NCBI RefSeq assembly: GCF_900172215.1
Contig: NZ_FWFP01000004.1
Span: forward strand, 62,001-126,000
Reading direction: 5' to 3'
DNA from: Ruegeria meonggei
GTDB lineage: Bacteria > Pseudomonadota > Alphaproteobacteria > Rhodobacterales > Rhodobacteraceae
Length of the DNA: 64,000 nucleotides
A program made the position numbers and the translations under genes. The notes beneath the pieces were generated by a model. It was not told the origin of the DNA. It ran no database searches and saw only the letters and a program-made list of their open reading frames with translations. Below, one piece after another: positions 18,335 to 27,478 of this stretch (positions are counted from its first letter, which is position 1; the number at the start of each line of letters is the position of its first letter).

Positions 18335-19632
18335 CCCGGAACAGCGAACTTACCTCGATCAACTGCACATCCTGCGGTGCTGGCCTGGACGTTCTGGGCG
18401 GGGGGCGCATCATGGTGCAGGTCTGTTCCTATTGCGGCTCAGAACTGGACGCACAGGACAATTACAAGGTCTTGCGTCGGTTCAAGGATCAGAAGCGCCC
18501 TCAATCTCCGCTGTCGATCGGGATGTGCGGCACGCTTTATGGTGTCGAATTTGTCATCATCGGACTTGTCGAACATACCGAACGATGGGCCGGCCGGAGC
18601 TTTACCTGGATAGATCATCAGCTTTATTCACCAACTCACGGTTATGCGTGGCTGACGCTGGAAAACAACCACTTGGTGTTTACACGCCGCTATCGGGGGT
18701 CAGGCTGGATATCCGAGCACTGGGTTGAGACGGCAGACCATCCGCCATCTGTGCGAACGACTAATGGAACGTACATTTATTACGAAACAACCAACAGCAC
18801 GATCACCTATGTCGAGGGCGAGTTCACATGGAGCCCGAGAATGGGCGAGCGGACATTCACAATTACTGCGATGTCCGACGCGGCTATGTTGGGCTTTTCA
18901 CAAACCGGCTCCGAGCGTGAGGCATATCGCTCGATCTATGTCTCTCAGCAAGAGGCTGAAGATGGGTTTGGTGTAAAACTCGACCTCAAGACTTATCGCG
19001 TCCATCCGTTGCAGCCATTTGTGGCCGGTCGAAACTTTTACTTTGTGATGCTGTCTTCATTAGTCTTTGCCACTCTCTGTTTGGCTTTGGCGGCGATATT
19101 CACAACGCGCTCAGGGCAGGACGTGTTGCGCAACCACACGGTCCGAGCCGCCGATCTTCCGGTGGAAATCGAAATTCCACTGGAAGACAACAACAATCTT
19201 ACGGCCATCTCATTGCAGGGGGACGTAAAGAACAGCTGGGTCTATATGGATATGGAGCTGGTGGATCCCAACGACCAACCGGTGTTTGAGGCAGGCCGCA
19301 CGATTGAACGATACTCGGGTCGCGATTCAGACGGCAATTGGAGCGAAGGCTCGCCCCAGACCCGTTTGATTTTCCGACCCGAAGTCTCGGGCACTTATAC
19401 GCTCACGCTGACTGTGCCTGAGCAAGGGTTGTGGCGTGGTGCCGGGGCAGTTGGTATTCCCGAACAGCCATTCTCTCAGCTAAAAGTTGATGTCCGATCC
19501 GGTCTTTCCAGCGGTTATTGGATGATGTTGCTCGGCGGTCTGTTCGGCGCGGTTTTCCTGTTGCAATACGGGCGCAAGGCGCTACATCGACGGGCGCGCT
19601 GGTCCGGCACAGATTGGGTAGACGAGGATTGA
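18331..19632 (+). CDS. DUF4178 domain membrane protein
   Basis: The 433-residue protein has an N-terminal zinc ribbon (CTSCGAGLD...CSYCGSELD, about residues 8-39) and a DUF4178 core (about 55-200, including WAGRSFTWIDHQLY and YAWLTLENNHLVFTRRY). A transmembrane segment follows near 228-250 (NFYFVMLSSLVFATLCLALA), then a predicted extracytoplasmic beta domain (about 255-390) and a second transmembrane segment near 398-416. It is a larger paralogue of the preceding gene, to which it is coupled by an ATGA overlap. The topology suggests that it carries a signal across the membrane, but its function is not known. Confidence 0.8.
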   Translation: MTRNSELTSINCTSCGAGLDVLGGGRIMVQVCSYCGSELDAQDNYKVLRRFKDQKRPQSPLSIGMCGTLYGVEFVIIGLVEHTERWAGRSFTWIDHQLYSPTHGYAWLTLENNHLVFTRRYRGSGWISEHWVETADHPPSVRTTNGTYIYYETTNSTITYVEGEFTWSPRMGERTFTITAMSDAAMLGFSQTGSEREAYRSIYVSQQEAEDGFGVKLDLKTYRVHPLQPFVAGRNFYFVMLSSLVFATLCLALAAIFTTRSGQDVLRNHTVRAADLPVEIEIPLEDNNNLTAISLQGDVKNSWVYMDMELVDPNDQPVFEAGRTIERYSGRDSDGNWSEGSPQTRLIFRPEVSGTYTLTLTVPEQGLWRGAGAVGIPEQPFSQLKVDVRSGLSSGYWMMLLGGLFGAVFLLQYGRKALHRRARWSGTDWVDED

Positions 19633-19633
19633 C

Positions 19634-19798
19634 GTGACAGTATTTAGGATTGCTTTCATTCTCATCTCAACCGTGGCAGTTGCTGCCACAGGGTATCTAT
19701 CTTATCACGGCTACGGTGGCGAAAGCCGTGATCTGGACCGGTCCGTTCGCGTCGGCAGTGATGGCGGCGGATATTATCGGGCTAACCGCGTAAAATAA
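19634..19798 (+). CDS. 54-residue membrane-anchored peptide in the DUF4178 cassette
   Basis: A GTG at 19634, two bases after the preceding stop, opens a 54-codon frame ending at TAA 19796-19798. It has a GAGGA ribosome site about eight bases upstream. The product has one hydrophobic N-terminal segment (VFRIAFILISTVAVAATGYL) followed by a Gly/Arg/Tyr-rich tail. It fills the gap between two cassette genes at operon-like spacing, which supports a real gene. It resembles a single-pass membrane or secreted small protein; no family was recognised. Confidence 0.6.
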   Translation: MTVFRIAFILISTVAVAATGYLSYHGYGGESRDLDRSVRVGSDGGGYYRANRVK

Positions 19799-19808
19799 CG
19801 AGGAATCA

Positions 19809-20033
19809 ATGGAATACCTGGCAGCAATTCAGATTGCGGAAATCATCAGCACCATATTCTATACCTTCCTGGGTGTGACATTGATGTGGATCGTGTGGAA
19901 GGTGATCGACTGGCTGACCCCATTCTCGATCGTTCGGGAAATCGAACATGATCAGAACACGGCGCTTGCCGTTCTGGTTGGGCTTTTGTTTGTGTCCGTG
20001 GCGATCATCATCGCAGCCGTCATCCTTTCATGA
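19809..20033 (+). CDS. DUF350 family small membrane protein
   Basis: The 74-residue protein has two hydrophobic segments (about residues 12-33 and 50-73) separated by the polar loop DWLTPFSIVREIEHDQNTA. The REIEHDQNTALA stretch is characteristic of the DUF350 (YjfL) family. It corresponds to one half of the usual ~130-residue duplicated family, so it probably works as a dimer or oligomer. It overlaps the aminopropyltransferase-like gene by four bases. Its biochemical role is unknown; family members occur in envelope-stress gene sets together with PspA-like and polyamine-related genes. Confidence 0.85.
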   Translation: MEYLAAIQIAEIISTIFYTFLGVTLMWIVWKVIDWLTPFSIVREIEHDQNTALAVLVGLLFVSVAIIIAAVILS

Positions 20034-21571
20034 CACCAATTGGCGCGGTGGATGCACGCGCTGCTTGGCTTTTGGCCGCGACCTTTCTGATCGCGATTGC
20101 CGGGCTGATCTACGAGCTGATCGCGGCGACCCTGTCCAGCTATCTGCTGGGGGATTCGGTGCGCCAGTTCTCGCTGGTCATCGGCATTTTCCTGTCGGCA
20201 ATGGGATTGGGTGCCTGGCTGTCGCGGTTTGTCGATCAAGCGTTTTCCGGTTTCGTCTGGGCGCAGATATTGCTGGGCGTCGTAGGTGGGTTCATGGGGC
20301 CATTCCTGTTTTTGAACTATGCCTGGATGGGCCATGTCGAAACCCCACTCTATGCCGCGCTGATCACCATCGGCATTCTTTCGGGAATGGAAATTCCACT
20401 GATCGCGCGGGTATTAGAGCAAATCGGGGCTCGGAAATTCCGGTTCGAGAATGTTCTGAGTGTCGATTATGTTGGTGCGCTGGTTGCCTCGCTGGCGTTT
20501 CCATTGCTGGTGATCCCGCATTTGGGGCTGATGTCCGCCAGTCTTGTTTTTGGCGGGCTGAATCTGGCGGTGGCGGGCCTGTCACTGTTTCTGTTCCGAA
20601 ACTGGGCCACCCGCACGCAGGTCGTGGTGTGGGCGGTTGCCTTCGCGGCGACGATGATTGCGCTGTGGCATTCAGAAAAACTGGTATCTGTGGCCGAAGC
20701 GGAACTGTTTGAAGACGACGTCATCCTGTCCGAGGCGACCCCCTATCAGAAGATAACCGTGACACGATACCGCGACCGGGTCAGGCTGTTTCTGGATCAC
20801 TCGATCCAGTTCGATTCTCTGGACGAGCATCGCTATCACGAGGCTCTGGTGCATCCAGCCATGTCATTGGCGCCGCGCCGGGCCGACATCCTTATTCTGG
20901 GCGGCGGCGATGGAATGGCCGTCCGCGAAGTGCTGCGCTATCCGGATGTACAAAGTGTCACGCTTGTGGATCTTGATCCGCGGGTTACTCAGATCTTCCG
21001 CGACCATTCTATGTTGTCCCAGCTGAACGAGGGTGCGTTCAACGATCCGCGTGTGTCGATTATCAATGAAGACGCCTGGAAATTTCTTGAACGTGACACG
21101 CGGATTTACGACGTTACCATCATTGATCTGCCCGATCCAAAGTCGATCTCGCTATCGCGGCTCTATACCAGGCAATTCTATGGTCTGGTTGTCGAGAGGT
21201 TGTCGGCGCAGGGCCTTATGGTGACACAAGCTGGGTCACCCTTTTTCGCGCGCCAAGCTTTTTGGTCAGTGGTTGAGACACTAGAAACCAGTCGAAACCC
21301 ACAGCACCCGGGGCAGGGGCTGAACGCGGTGCCCTATCACAGCTATGTCCCAAGTTTCGGGGAATGGGGTTTTGTGCTGACCTCACCTGAATCGGTGCCG
21401 ACCCGGGATATCGAACTGCCTGAGGGTCTTCAGTACCTGACCAGTGCAGTATGGCACGCGGCGCAAGAGTTCGGCGGTGACATGGATCGCATCGCGGCCG
21501 AACCCAACACGCTGCAGTCACATGTTCTGACCGGGTATTACCTGGACGGCTGGGATTATTGGTTCCGCTGA
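20030..21571 (+). CDS. Membrane-fused spermidine synthase-like aminopropyltransferase
   Basis: The 513-residue protein has about seven hydrophobic segments in residues 1-225 and a cytoplasmic spermidine/spermine synthase-type domain in about 235-500. The SAM-like binding site ILILGGGDGMAVREVLRY and the acidic site IIDLPDPKSISLSRLYT are present; the latter contains the Asp pair expected in aminopropyltransferases. The domain would transfer an aminopropyl group from decarboxylated SAM to an amine. No SAM decarboxylase is encoded in the window. Its linkage to DUF4178 and DUF350 genes suggests modification of a membrane-associated target rather than bulk polyamine synthesis, but this is inference. 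Confidence 0.85.
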   Translation: MTPIGAVDARAAWLLAATFLIAIAGLIYELIAATLSSYLLGDSVRQFSLVIGIFLSAMGLGAWLSRFVDQAFSGFVWAQILLGVVGGFMGPFLFLNYAWMGHVETPLYAALITIGILSGMEIPLIARVLEQIGARKFRFENVLSVDYVGALVASLAFPLLVIPHLGLMSASLVFGGLNLAVAGLSLFLFRNWATRTQVVVWAVAFAATMIALWHSEKLVSVAEAELFEDDVILSEATPYQKITVTRYRDRVRLFLDHSIQFDSLDEHRYHEALVHPAMSLAPRRADILILGGGDGMAVREVLRYPDVQSVTLVDLDPRVTQIFRDHSMLSQLNEGAFNDPRVSIINEDAWKFLERDTRIYDVTIIDLPDPKSISLSRLYTRQFYGLVVERLSAQGLMVTQAGSPFFARQAFWSVVETLETSRNPQHPGQGLNAVPYHSYVPSFGEWGFVLTSPESVPTRDIELPEGLQYLTSAVWHAAQEFGGDMDRIAAEPNTLQSHVLTGYYLDGWDYWFR

Positions 21572-21585
21572 CGCTTACTGCGTCA
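21569..21585. terminator. Short hairpin between convergent genes
   Basis: TGACGC-TTACT-GCGTCA forms a perfect six-base stem that overlaps the stop codon of the aminopropyltransferase-like gene. It lies between two convergent genes. There is no U-tract, so termination strength is uncertain. Confidence 0.4.
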
Positions 21586-21633
21586 GCAAGTTCTGTAAAG
21601 CACGGCTAACCTGATCTTCAACCCGACCACGTC

Positions 21634-22869
21634 TCAACCGGATTTAACCAGACCGCTTGCGACCCACTCGTCAAACAGCGTCAGCACAGCATCGCAAAAG
21701 GCGGCATCGTTAATGTGTGCGTCCAGCTCAGTCATCGGTACACGGTCCGGTATGGTTTTGCGCGCCTCGTCGACCATTTCTGCCAACGCTTGTGGATCAT
21801 GGGCCTCTTCGCCCCGCCTGTCCCAAGCTTCTACGCCTTCAACGGGCAGGAAGAAATGGACGGGTCCGGTAGCGGCCTCCATCCGGTTGGCCAGTTCGCG
21901 TATCCAGGCGCGCCGTTCGTCTCCGTTGAAGACTGAGCTTTTGATCAATCGGTTATGCTCGTGGAACGGGCGGTCGGCGTAACGCTCGGGGATGTCCTGC
22001 CATCCGGCGAAATCCAGCAGGTCCAATGCACCGGGGGCGATCATTTGCGGGATGCCCATACGCCCGGCATTGGTTACCCGATCTTTGCCGCTTGAGACAA
22101 CAGAGCCCGCCATTAGATTGCCAAACTCCTGCATGCAAAAATCCATCACGCAGGCGAAAGCGCCTTCAGCAGCCAGTTTTTCAAACGCCATGCCGCCCAT
22201 GCCGGTTGAATGAAACACAGCAACTTCGAAGCCGCGATCTTCCAATGCCGGTTTCAGGGTTTTCATGTAGCGTAGGCAGGACGATCCCAAACTGGTCATC
22301 CCGATCAGCGGCTTGCTGTGATCTGGCGCGATGGCTGCGTTGGTGGCACCAACAACCGCCCCAGCGGCCTGGCGCAGCGAGGATTGGCAAATCGAATTCA
22401 TGCCATAAAGACCCCCGGCCCAGAGGATCATCTGGATATCGGGTGCCAGACGGTGCGGCGGGATCAGCGGTGAGAAACTGACTGTCGACACGATGTATTT
22501 CGGCACGCCCATCGGCAGCGCTTGTGCGCAATCCATGGCCAGATCGGTGCCCATGGTCCCGCCCGTGGCCAGCATCCCGTCAAAGCGCCCGTCAGCGTAG
22601 GTTTGTGCGACCAGTTTTGCCGCCCCGTCAGCCATGATGCGAAAGGCTTTGTTCTCATCCCCCTGTGCGATCACCTGATCGATGGTCATGCCACCGGCAG
22701 CGGCTACGTCATGCTTGGAGATATCGGTCGGGCGTTGTGGATCACCCAGAACCGAGACATCCATGGTCAGCACCTCTGCGCCCTGATCCCGGATCGCGTC
22801 TTCGATGAACCGCATTTCCGGTTCCTTGGTGTCGTAGGTGCCGATCAGCAGGATTATCTTTTTTTCCAT
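21634..22869 (-). CDS. Tm-1-like ATP-binding domain protein (UPF0261)
   Basis: The 411-residue protein matches the Tm-1-like/UPF0261 family from its opening, KIILLIGTYDTKEPEMRF. Other conserved stretches are GMLATGGTMGTDLA (about residues 99-112), KPLIGMTSLGSSC (~185-197), FHSTGMGGMAFEKLA (~216-230) and APGALDLLDFAGW (~279-291). The plant relative Tm-1 binds ATP and inhibits viral replication; the bacterial function is not established. Bacterial homologues are usually paired with a TIM-barrel PEP-hydrolase-like gene, which is missing here. It is the last gene of a minus-strand operon with an aldehyde dehydrogenase and TctABC, so a role in catabolism of the imported acid is likely. Confidence 0.85.
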   Translation of the reverse strand: MEKKIILLIGTYDTKEPEMRFIEDAIRDQGAEVLTMDVSVLGDPQRPTDISKHDVAAAGGMTIDQVIAQGDENKAFRIMADGAAKLVAQTYADGRFDGMLATGGTMGTDLAMDCAQALPMGVPKYIVSTVSFSPLIPPHRLAPDIQMILWAGGLYGMNSICQSSLRQAAGAVVGATNAAIAPDHSKPLIGMTSLGSSCLRYMKTLKPALEDRGFEVAVFHSTGMGGMAFEKLAAEGAFACVMDFCMQEFGNLMAGSVVSSGKDRVTNAGRMGIPQMIAPGALDLLDFAGWQDIPERYADRPFHEHNRLIKSSVFNGDERRAWIRELANRMEAATGPVHFFLPVEGVEAWDRRGEEAHDPQALAEMVDEARKTIPDRVPMTELDAHINDAAFCDAVLTLFDEWVASGLVKSG

Positions 22870-22893
22870 TGGTTTCTCCCTGGTGCCAAACGA

Positions 22894-24387
22894 TCAGATC
22901 TTGATCCACGCCGTTTTCAGATCAAAGTACTTATCCAACGCGTGCAAGGACTTGTCGTGCCCATTCCCCGATTGACCCACGCCGCCCAGAGGCACGGTCA
23001 GATCGGCCCCGCCATAAGTGTTCACATGCACCACCCCGGCACGAATACCTGCGACCATGCGGTGCGCCCGGCTGAGGTTTGCAGTCCAGACCCCAGCGGC
23101 CAGCCCGTACTCGGTGGCGTTGGCCAGACGGATCGCCTCGTCCTCATCCTTAAACGGAGTGACGGCCAGAACCGGGCCGAAGACTTCGTTCTGGAACAGG
23201 TTGTCGCTTTGTTTCACGCCGGTCATGACCGTAGGGGCCATGTAATAGCCACCAGTCTCGGTCAGGATGCGGGTGCCACCGGTTCGACGCTCGGCACCTT
23301 CGGCCTCGGCCTGGGTGACAAAATCCAGATTGGCCTCAAGTTCAGGCAAGCTGTGGACCGCGCCGATCTGGCTGTTCAGTTCCAGTGGATCGCCGACACG
23401 AAAGCTTTCGGCGTGGAGGGTAATCTCAGCCACGAAATCCTCAAATATCTCGTGTTGCACCAACAGGCGGGATCCGGCAACGCAGACCTGACCGGAATTG
23501 CGAAAAATCCCTGCGGCGGAAATCTTGGCGGCCTCAGCAAGGTCCGGCGCGTCGGCAAAGATGATATTGGGGGATTTGCCGCCCAGTTCCAAATAACAGC
23601 GTTTCAGGTTCGATCGCGCGGAATACTCCAACAAACGTCGACCCGTGGCACCTGATCCGGTGAACACCATGATGTCGACATCCATGGATAACGCCAGTGC
23701 CTCACCCACAACCGCGCCGCGCCCGGTCACCACATTGAACACGCCATCCGGCACCCCTGCCTCGGCTGCCAGTTCGGCAATCTTCAACAAGCTCAGCGAA
23801 GCGCTTTCTGCCGGTTTCAAAACCACCGAATTGCCAGCAGCCAGTGCCGGAGCAATCTTCCAACTGCCGATCATCAGCGGAAAATTCCACGGCACGATGG
23901 CACCAACAACGCCGACGGGTGCGTGGTGAACAAGGCCCAGAACATCATGGCTGGTTGGGGCTATCTGGCCGTACACCTTGTCGATCACCTCGGCGTAGTA
24001 TCGGAACGTGGCGGCGGCCGAGAGGGCCTCGGCCTTGTAGGCCATGTTGATCTCTGTGCCGTTATCGCGCACGCCTAAGACCGCGATCTCCAACGCGTGA
24101 GCCTCAATCAGATCACCCAGTTTCAACAGCACCTTTTTACGTGCGGCAGGGGCCATCCGTGACCAGCGACCATCTTCGAACGCGACCCGCGCGGCCCTTA
24201 CGGCAGTGTCGACATCCGTCGGGCTACCTTCGGCAATCTGTGCCAGTGGCAGACCATCGATCGGCGACAGCACCTGGTGTTGAGCACCAGTTTCACTGGC
24301 ACAAAACGCTCCGTTTATGAAGTGACCCCGCGGGGTGACATCCAGCGCACGCAGCGCATTGATCGAGGCCTGATCCATGAGGGTCAT
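22894..24387 (-). CDS. NAD(P)-dependent aldehyde dehydrogenase
   Basis: The 497-residue ALDH superfamily enzyme oxidises an aldehyde to the acid. Visible motifs are the catalytic Asn region VVGAIVPWNFPLMIG (about residues 156-170), the cofactor-site VFTGSGATGRRL (about 240-251), the general base Glu in LELGGKSPNIIF (about 264-275) and the nucleophile in NSGQVCVAGSRL (Cys near 299). It overlaps tctA by four bases. Close relatives include phenylacetaldehyde and betaine aldehyde dehydrogenases. Given the neighbouring aminotransferase and the homoprotocatechuate operon, an arylacetaldehyde is one plausible substrate; this is inference. Confidence 0.9.
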   Translation of the reverse strand: MTLMDQASINALRALDVTPRGHFINGAFCASETGAQHQVLSPIDGLPLAQIAEGSPTDVDTAVRAARVAFEDGRWSRMAPAARKKVLLKLGDLIEAHALEIAVLGVRDNGTEINMAYKAEALSAAATFRYYAEVIDKVYGQIAPTSHDVLGLVHHAPVGVVGAIVPWNFPLMIGSWKIAPALAAGNSVVLKPAESASLSLLKIAELAAEAGVPDGVFNVVTGRGAVVGEALALSMDVDIMVFTGSGATGRRLLEYSARSNLKRCYLELGGKSPNIIFADAPDLAEAAKISAAGIFRNSGQVCVAGSRLLVQHEIFEDFVAEITLHAESFRVGDPLELNSQIGAVHSLPELEANLDFVTQAEAEGAERRTGGTRILTETGGYYMAPTVMTGVKQSDNLFQNEVFGPVLAVTPFKDEDEAIRLANATEYGLAAGVWTANLSRAHRMVAGIRAGVVHVNTYGGADLTVPLGGVGQSGNGHDKSLHALDKYFDLKTAWIKI

Positions 24388-25904
24388 CCTTGCTGGGTTG
24401 AATCTTCATCGCCCGTGGGCTGCGGTTTGAGGCGTTCGCGCTGTTCCTGAACAAGCGTGCGGATATGCAGCAGGATGATACCTAGGATCATCACAAACAG
24501 GATGGCGGCAATCGGTCGGTCGATGAAATCAAGCGGCGATTTCACTCGTGCCATCGCACTGCGCAGTTTGACCTCCATGATGCCGCCCAGAACCATGCCC
24601 AGAATGATCGGAACAATTGGCAGGTTCAGGCGCTTGAGGATCAGGCCAAACACCCCGAATCCGGCCGCGATTGCGCAGTCCGTGACCGAGTTGCGCAGGC
24701 TGAACACTCCCACAAAGGACAAAATCAGGATCATGATGCCCAGAAACCGGGTAGGTATCTGAATGATTTTCAGCAGTAGGTTGGTTGAAAACAGCAGAAA
24801 AACCAACACGATCACGTTCAGCAGGATCAACGACATATAGAGCGCCATGACGAAGTCCATCTGATCCGCAAAAAGCTGCGGCCCGGGTATCACGTTGTGG
24901 ACGTAAAAGACCGACAACATCATCGCCGTCAGCGCCTCACCCGGGATGCCCAGTGCCAACAGCGGTATCATCGCAGCCCCGGGTACGGCGTTGTTGGCGG
25001 CCTCTGACGCGACCAGCCCTTCGGGCGAGCCGTCGCCAAACTTTTCGGGGTTCTTGGAGCTCTTCTGAGCGTAGGTATAAGACAGGAATTGCGAGGTGAA
25101 CTCACCCGTGCCCGGCACCATGCCCATGATCACGCCAAGCGACGAGGATACGGTGGCGACTCGTTTCAGGCCTAGCAGCTCTTTCAGGCCGGCGAAGATG
25201 CTGCCGCGCACATGGGTGTCACCCGGGGCGTGGTCCTTGTCGACCAGCAACAGCAGCGCCTGACTGATCGCAAACAGCCCCAGCACAACAACGATAAGAT
25301 CAACGCCAGAGGACAGCCAGCTTTGGTCAAAAGTAAAGCGCTTGGTGTATTTGACCGGCTCCAACCCGACGGTGCTGAGGAAGATGCCGAAAAAGGCCAG
25401 CATCGCGGCTGAGAAAATCTGCCCGCGATGGGCCAGGATCACCAGCAGGATGCCCATGAAGGCGGCCAGAAAGATTTCACGGCTGCCGAAATGTGGTGCA
25501 ACCCAGGCCAGAACGGGCGACAAGATGATCAGGCACAGGATCGAGTAGATGCCGCCAAAGAAAGACGCAGAGTAAGCCAGCGAAAGCGCACGGTGACCTT
25601 CGCCCCGCTTGGTCATGGGATAGCCGTCATAGGTGGTCAGCGCATTGACGGCTGTACCGGGTGTGTTGATCAGAATGGCCGGGATCGCGCCGCCATACAT
25701 GGATGATCCATAGATACCCAGCAGCAGGGTCAGGCCAACGATGGGTTCAAACGCAAAAGTGGCGGGCAGCAAAATGGCGATGGCCACGGCGGCACCGACG
25801 CCAGGCAGAGCGCCGATGATGACCCCGCCGACCGAGCCGATGATAAGTGCCACCACGACCTGCCACTGTGTCAGTATCGCAAAGCCTGAGATCAGATTGT
25901 CCAT
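24384..25904 (-). CDS. tctA: Tripartite tricarboxylate transporter large permease (TctA-like)
   Basis: The 506-residue membrane protein has about ten to twelve hydrophobic segments. Family motifs are clear: IGALPGVGAAVAIAILLP (residues ~30-48), YGSSMYGGAIPAILINTPGT (~65-84) and, in the second half, MGMVPGTGEFTSQFLSY (~260-276) and AMIPLLALGIPGEALTAMML (~310-329). This is the main channel of a secondary importer that uses a high-affinity binding protein. It lies between tctB (7-base gap) and the aldehyde dehydrogenase (4-base overlap). The substrate is not known; TTT systems carry tricarboxylates, aromatic acids and other carboxylates. Confidence 0.93.
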   Translation of the reverse strand: MDNLISGFAILTQWQVVVALIIGSVGGVIIGALPGVGAAVAIAILLPATFAFEPIVGLTLLLGIYGSSMYGGAIPAILINTPGTAVNALTTYDGYPMTKRGEGHRALSLAYSASFFGGIYSILCLIILSPVLAWVAPHFGSREIFLAAFMGILLVILAHRGQIFSAAMLAFFGIFLSTVGLEPVKYTKRFTFDQSWLSSGVDLIVVVLGLFAISQALLLLVDKDHAPGDTHVRGSIFAGLKELLGLKRVATVSSSLGVIMGMVPGTGEFTSQFLSYTYAQKSSKNPEKFGDGSPEGLVASEAANNAVPGAAMIPLLALGIPGEALTAMMLSVFYVHNVIPGPQLFADQMDFVMALYMSLILLNVIVLVFLLFSTNLLLKIIQIPTRFLGIMILILSFVGVFSLRNSVTDCAIAAGFGVFGLILKRLNLPIVPIILGMVLGGIMEVKLRSAMARVKSPLDFIDRPIAAILFVMILGIILLHIRTLVQEQRERLKPQPTGDEDSTQQG

Positions 25905-25911
25905 GTTGGCC

Positions 25912-26448
25912 TCACAGATAGGTCAGCGCAAAGACGCGCACGCTGTCGGGCAGGTATTCATACACGCGACCGGCAGGAATATTCACCTGTAGCAATGCCC
26001 GGAAGACGATGGCCACCACTGCACCAAACGTCAGCGAGATGCCTATGGCCCCGCGGGACCGGAACCCAGTGCGAATGGCCAGAAAGGCTGCAAACAGCAT
26101 CGTTGAAGGCAGGTATCCAAGCCAGGGCACGGTCACCACGTAGATCAGGAAATAGGACACGTACTCCAGGGACATCAACCAGAACGTGACTTCTTTCAGA
26201 CGTCCGGGAATACGCGGGGACAGAACCGAGCTCAGCAAATGCATGCCACTAAAGATTACCATGCCCCAGATGGCAATCATCGGCCACAGCGCGGGCTGTG
26301 CGAACCATTTGGTACGTTTGACCACTTTGGTCTCGGTGCCCAGTTGGCTTAGCAGGAACAGCGCGAATGCGAAAAACAAAAGGGCAAAAACGATGTCGCC
26401 AGGACGGCGATACCGCCGGAACATGTCTTGCAGCGTTTTAGCGATCAT
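25912..26448 (-). CDS. tctB: Tripartite tricarboxylate transporter small permease (TctB-like)
   Basis: The 178-residue protein has about four hydrophobic segments (near residues 18-34, 50-66, 90-110 and 130-150), as in TctB. The opening MIAKTLQDMFRRYRRPGDIVF places a basic cytoplasmic N-terminus. TctB proteins vary greatly in sequence, so the assignment depends mainly on size, topology and position between tctA and tctC. It is the small structural partner of TctA. Confidence 0.85.
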   Translation of the reverse strand: MIAKTLQDMFRRYRRPGDIVFALLFFAFALFLLSQLGTETKVVKRTKWFAQPALWPMIAIWGMVIFSGMHLLSSVLSPRIPGRLKEVTFWLMSLEYVSYFLIYVVTVPWLGYLPSTMLFAAFLAIRTGFRSRGAIGISLTFGAVVAIVFRALLQVNIPAGRVYEYLPDSVRVFALTYL

Positions 26449-26511
26449 CGTGACCTCCCCTCAGATTGAAAAGGACCCGGATTGGCTCAGAGCGACCGGG
26501 TCCGTTTCATC

Positions 26512-27441
26512 TTATTCGCCCAGGATTTCTTCGATTTTGGCGAAAGAGGCCTTGTCCTGTTCGATCTGCGCGTTGGACGCATCCGGATCCTGCCAATAGA
26601 CCAGCGCTCCGGTTTCTTCGGCAAGTTGCTTGGCTTTGTCCGACTGCAAGGCCTTTTGCGCCGCCGCGGAAATCTTCTCGCGTGCGTCGGCGGGGGTGTC
26701 TTTGTGAACAAACAGGCCGTTCCACAGGGCCAGCGGCAGGTCAGGGTTTAGCTCAACCACGGTTGGTGTATCCGGCACCAGCGAAATGCGTTCCCCACCG
26801 ATGCTGGCCAGAACGTTGACCTGATCCAGGCAGGGCAGCACAAGCTGCAGCGTGGTGTTGATCACATCCACATCGCCTGAGGCCAGCGTATTGCAATCCA
26901 GTGCATCAAACGCGGCTTCACTTGCGAAATCGAACCCGCTGCTGACGGCGGCGGCAAAGGTAACCTGCGTGGGCGGCAGGACCGATCCGAAATGTCCCAA
27001 TGCCAGGTCGTTATCCTTGCCGTGGGCTGCCAGCTCCTCCCAAGTCGAATATGGGGCGTCCTTGCTGGATGCGATCACAAACGGATAGGTAAGGAAAATG
27101 CCAATCGGGTCGAACGGATTGGGATTAAGCTCGGGGATACCGATTTCGGGCCCGATGACCGGCACACCAATCACAAACGAGCCAATGGTATAGCCGTCCG
27201 CCGGGGCAGTTGCCACTTCGACCGCGCCGGGGAAGGGGCCGCCGCCACCGCCGGGTTTGTTCACGACCGCAGCAGGGACGCCGTACATGGCCTGAAATTC
27301 ATCCGCGATCATACGCGTCAATACGTCCTCCAAATCGCCCGGAGGCCATGGCACGACAAAGGTCACCGGCTTTTCAGGATACTCGGCCAGTGCAGCGGTT
27401 GCGGTCGCTACAAAGGCGGCGGCTGTAAGAATTTTCTTCAT
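26512..27441 (-). CDS. tctC: Tripartite tricarboxylate transporter substrate-binding protein (TctC-like)
   Basis: The 309-residue periplasmic binding protein has a signal peptide KKILTAAAFVATATAALAE with likely cleavage after ALA. The mature N-terminus YPEKPVTFVVPWPPGDLEDV is the classic Bug/TctC start, although the usual GGxxD motif is replaced by PPGDLEDV. KPGGGGGPFPGAVEVATAPAD follows near residue 60. I start at 27441 because GGGAGG lies about six bases upstream; a longer frame adds twelve residues before the signal peptide. It is the first gene of the tctCBA-ALDH-Tm-1 operon. The unusual poly-Gly and acidic binding loop may point to a less common ligand. Confidence 0.9.
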   Translation of the reverse strand: MKKILTAAAFVATATAALAEYPEKPVTFVVPWPPGDLEDVLTRMIADEFQAMYGVPAAVVNKPGGGGGPFPGAVEVATAPADGYTIGSFVIGVPVIGPEIGIPELNPNPFDPIGIFLTYPFVIASSKDAPYSTWEELAAHGKDNDLALGHFGSVLPPTQVTFAAAVSSGFDFASEAAFDALDCNTLASGDVDVINTTLQLVLPCLDQVNVLASIGGERISLVPDTPTVVELNPDLPLALWNGLFVHKDTPADAREKISAAAQKALQSDKAKQLAEETGALVYWQDPDASNAQIEQDKASFAKIEEILGE

Positions 27442-27478
27442 TGACACCTCCCGTGGTTGGTTCATTATTTGATCCACG

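Noticed and set aside
22522-23655. A 377-codon plus-strand frame crossing the Tm-1-like and aldehyde dehydrogenase genes
   Set aside because: It spans two well-supported minus-strand genes and their junction and has no family motif of its own.
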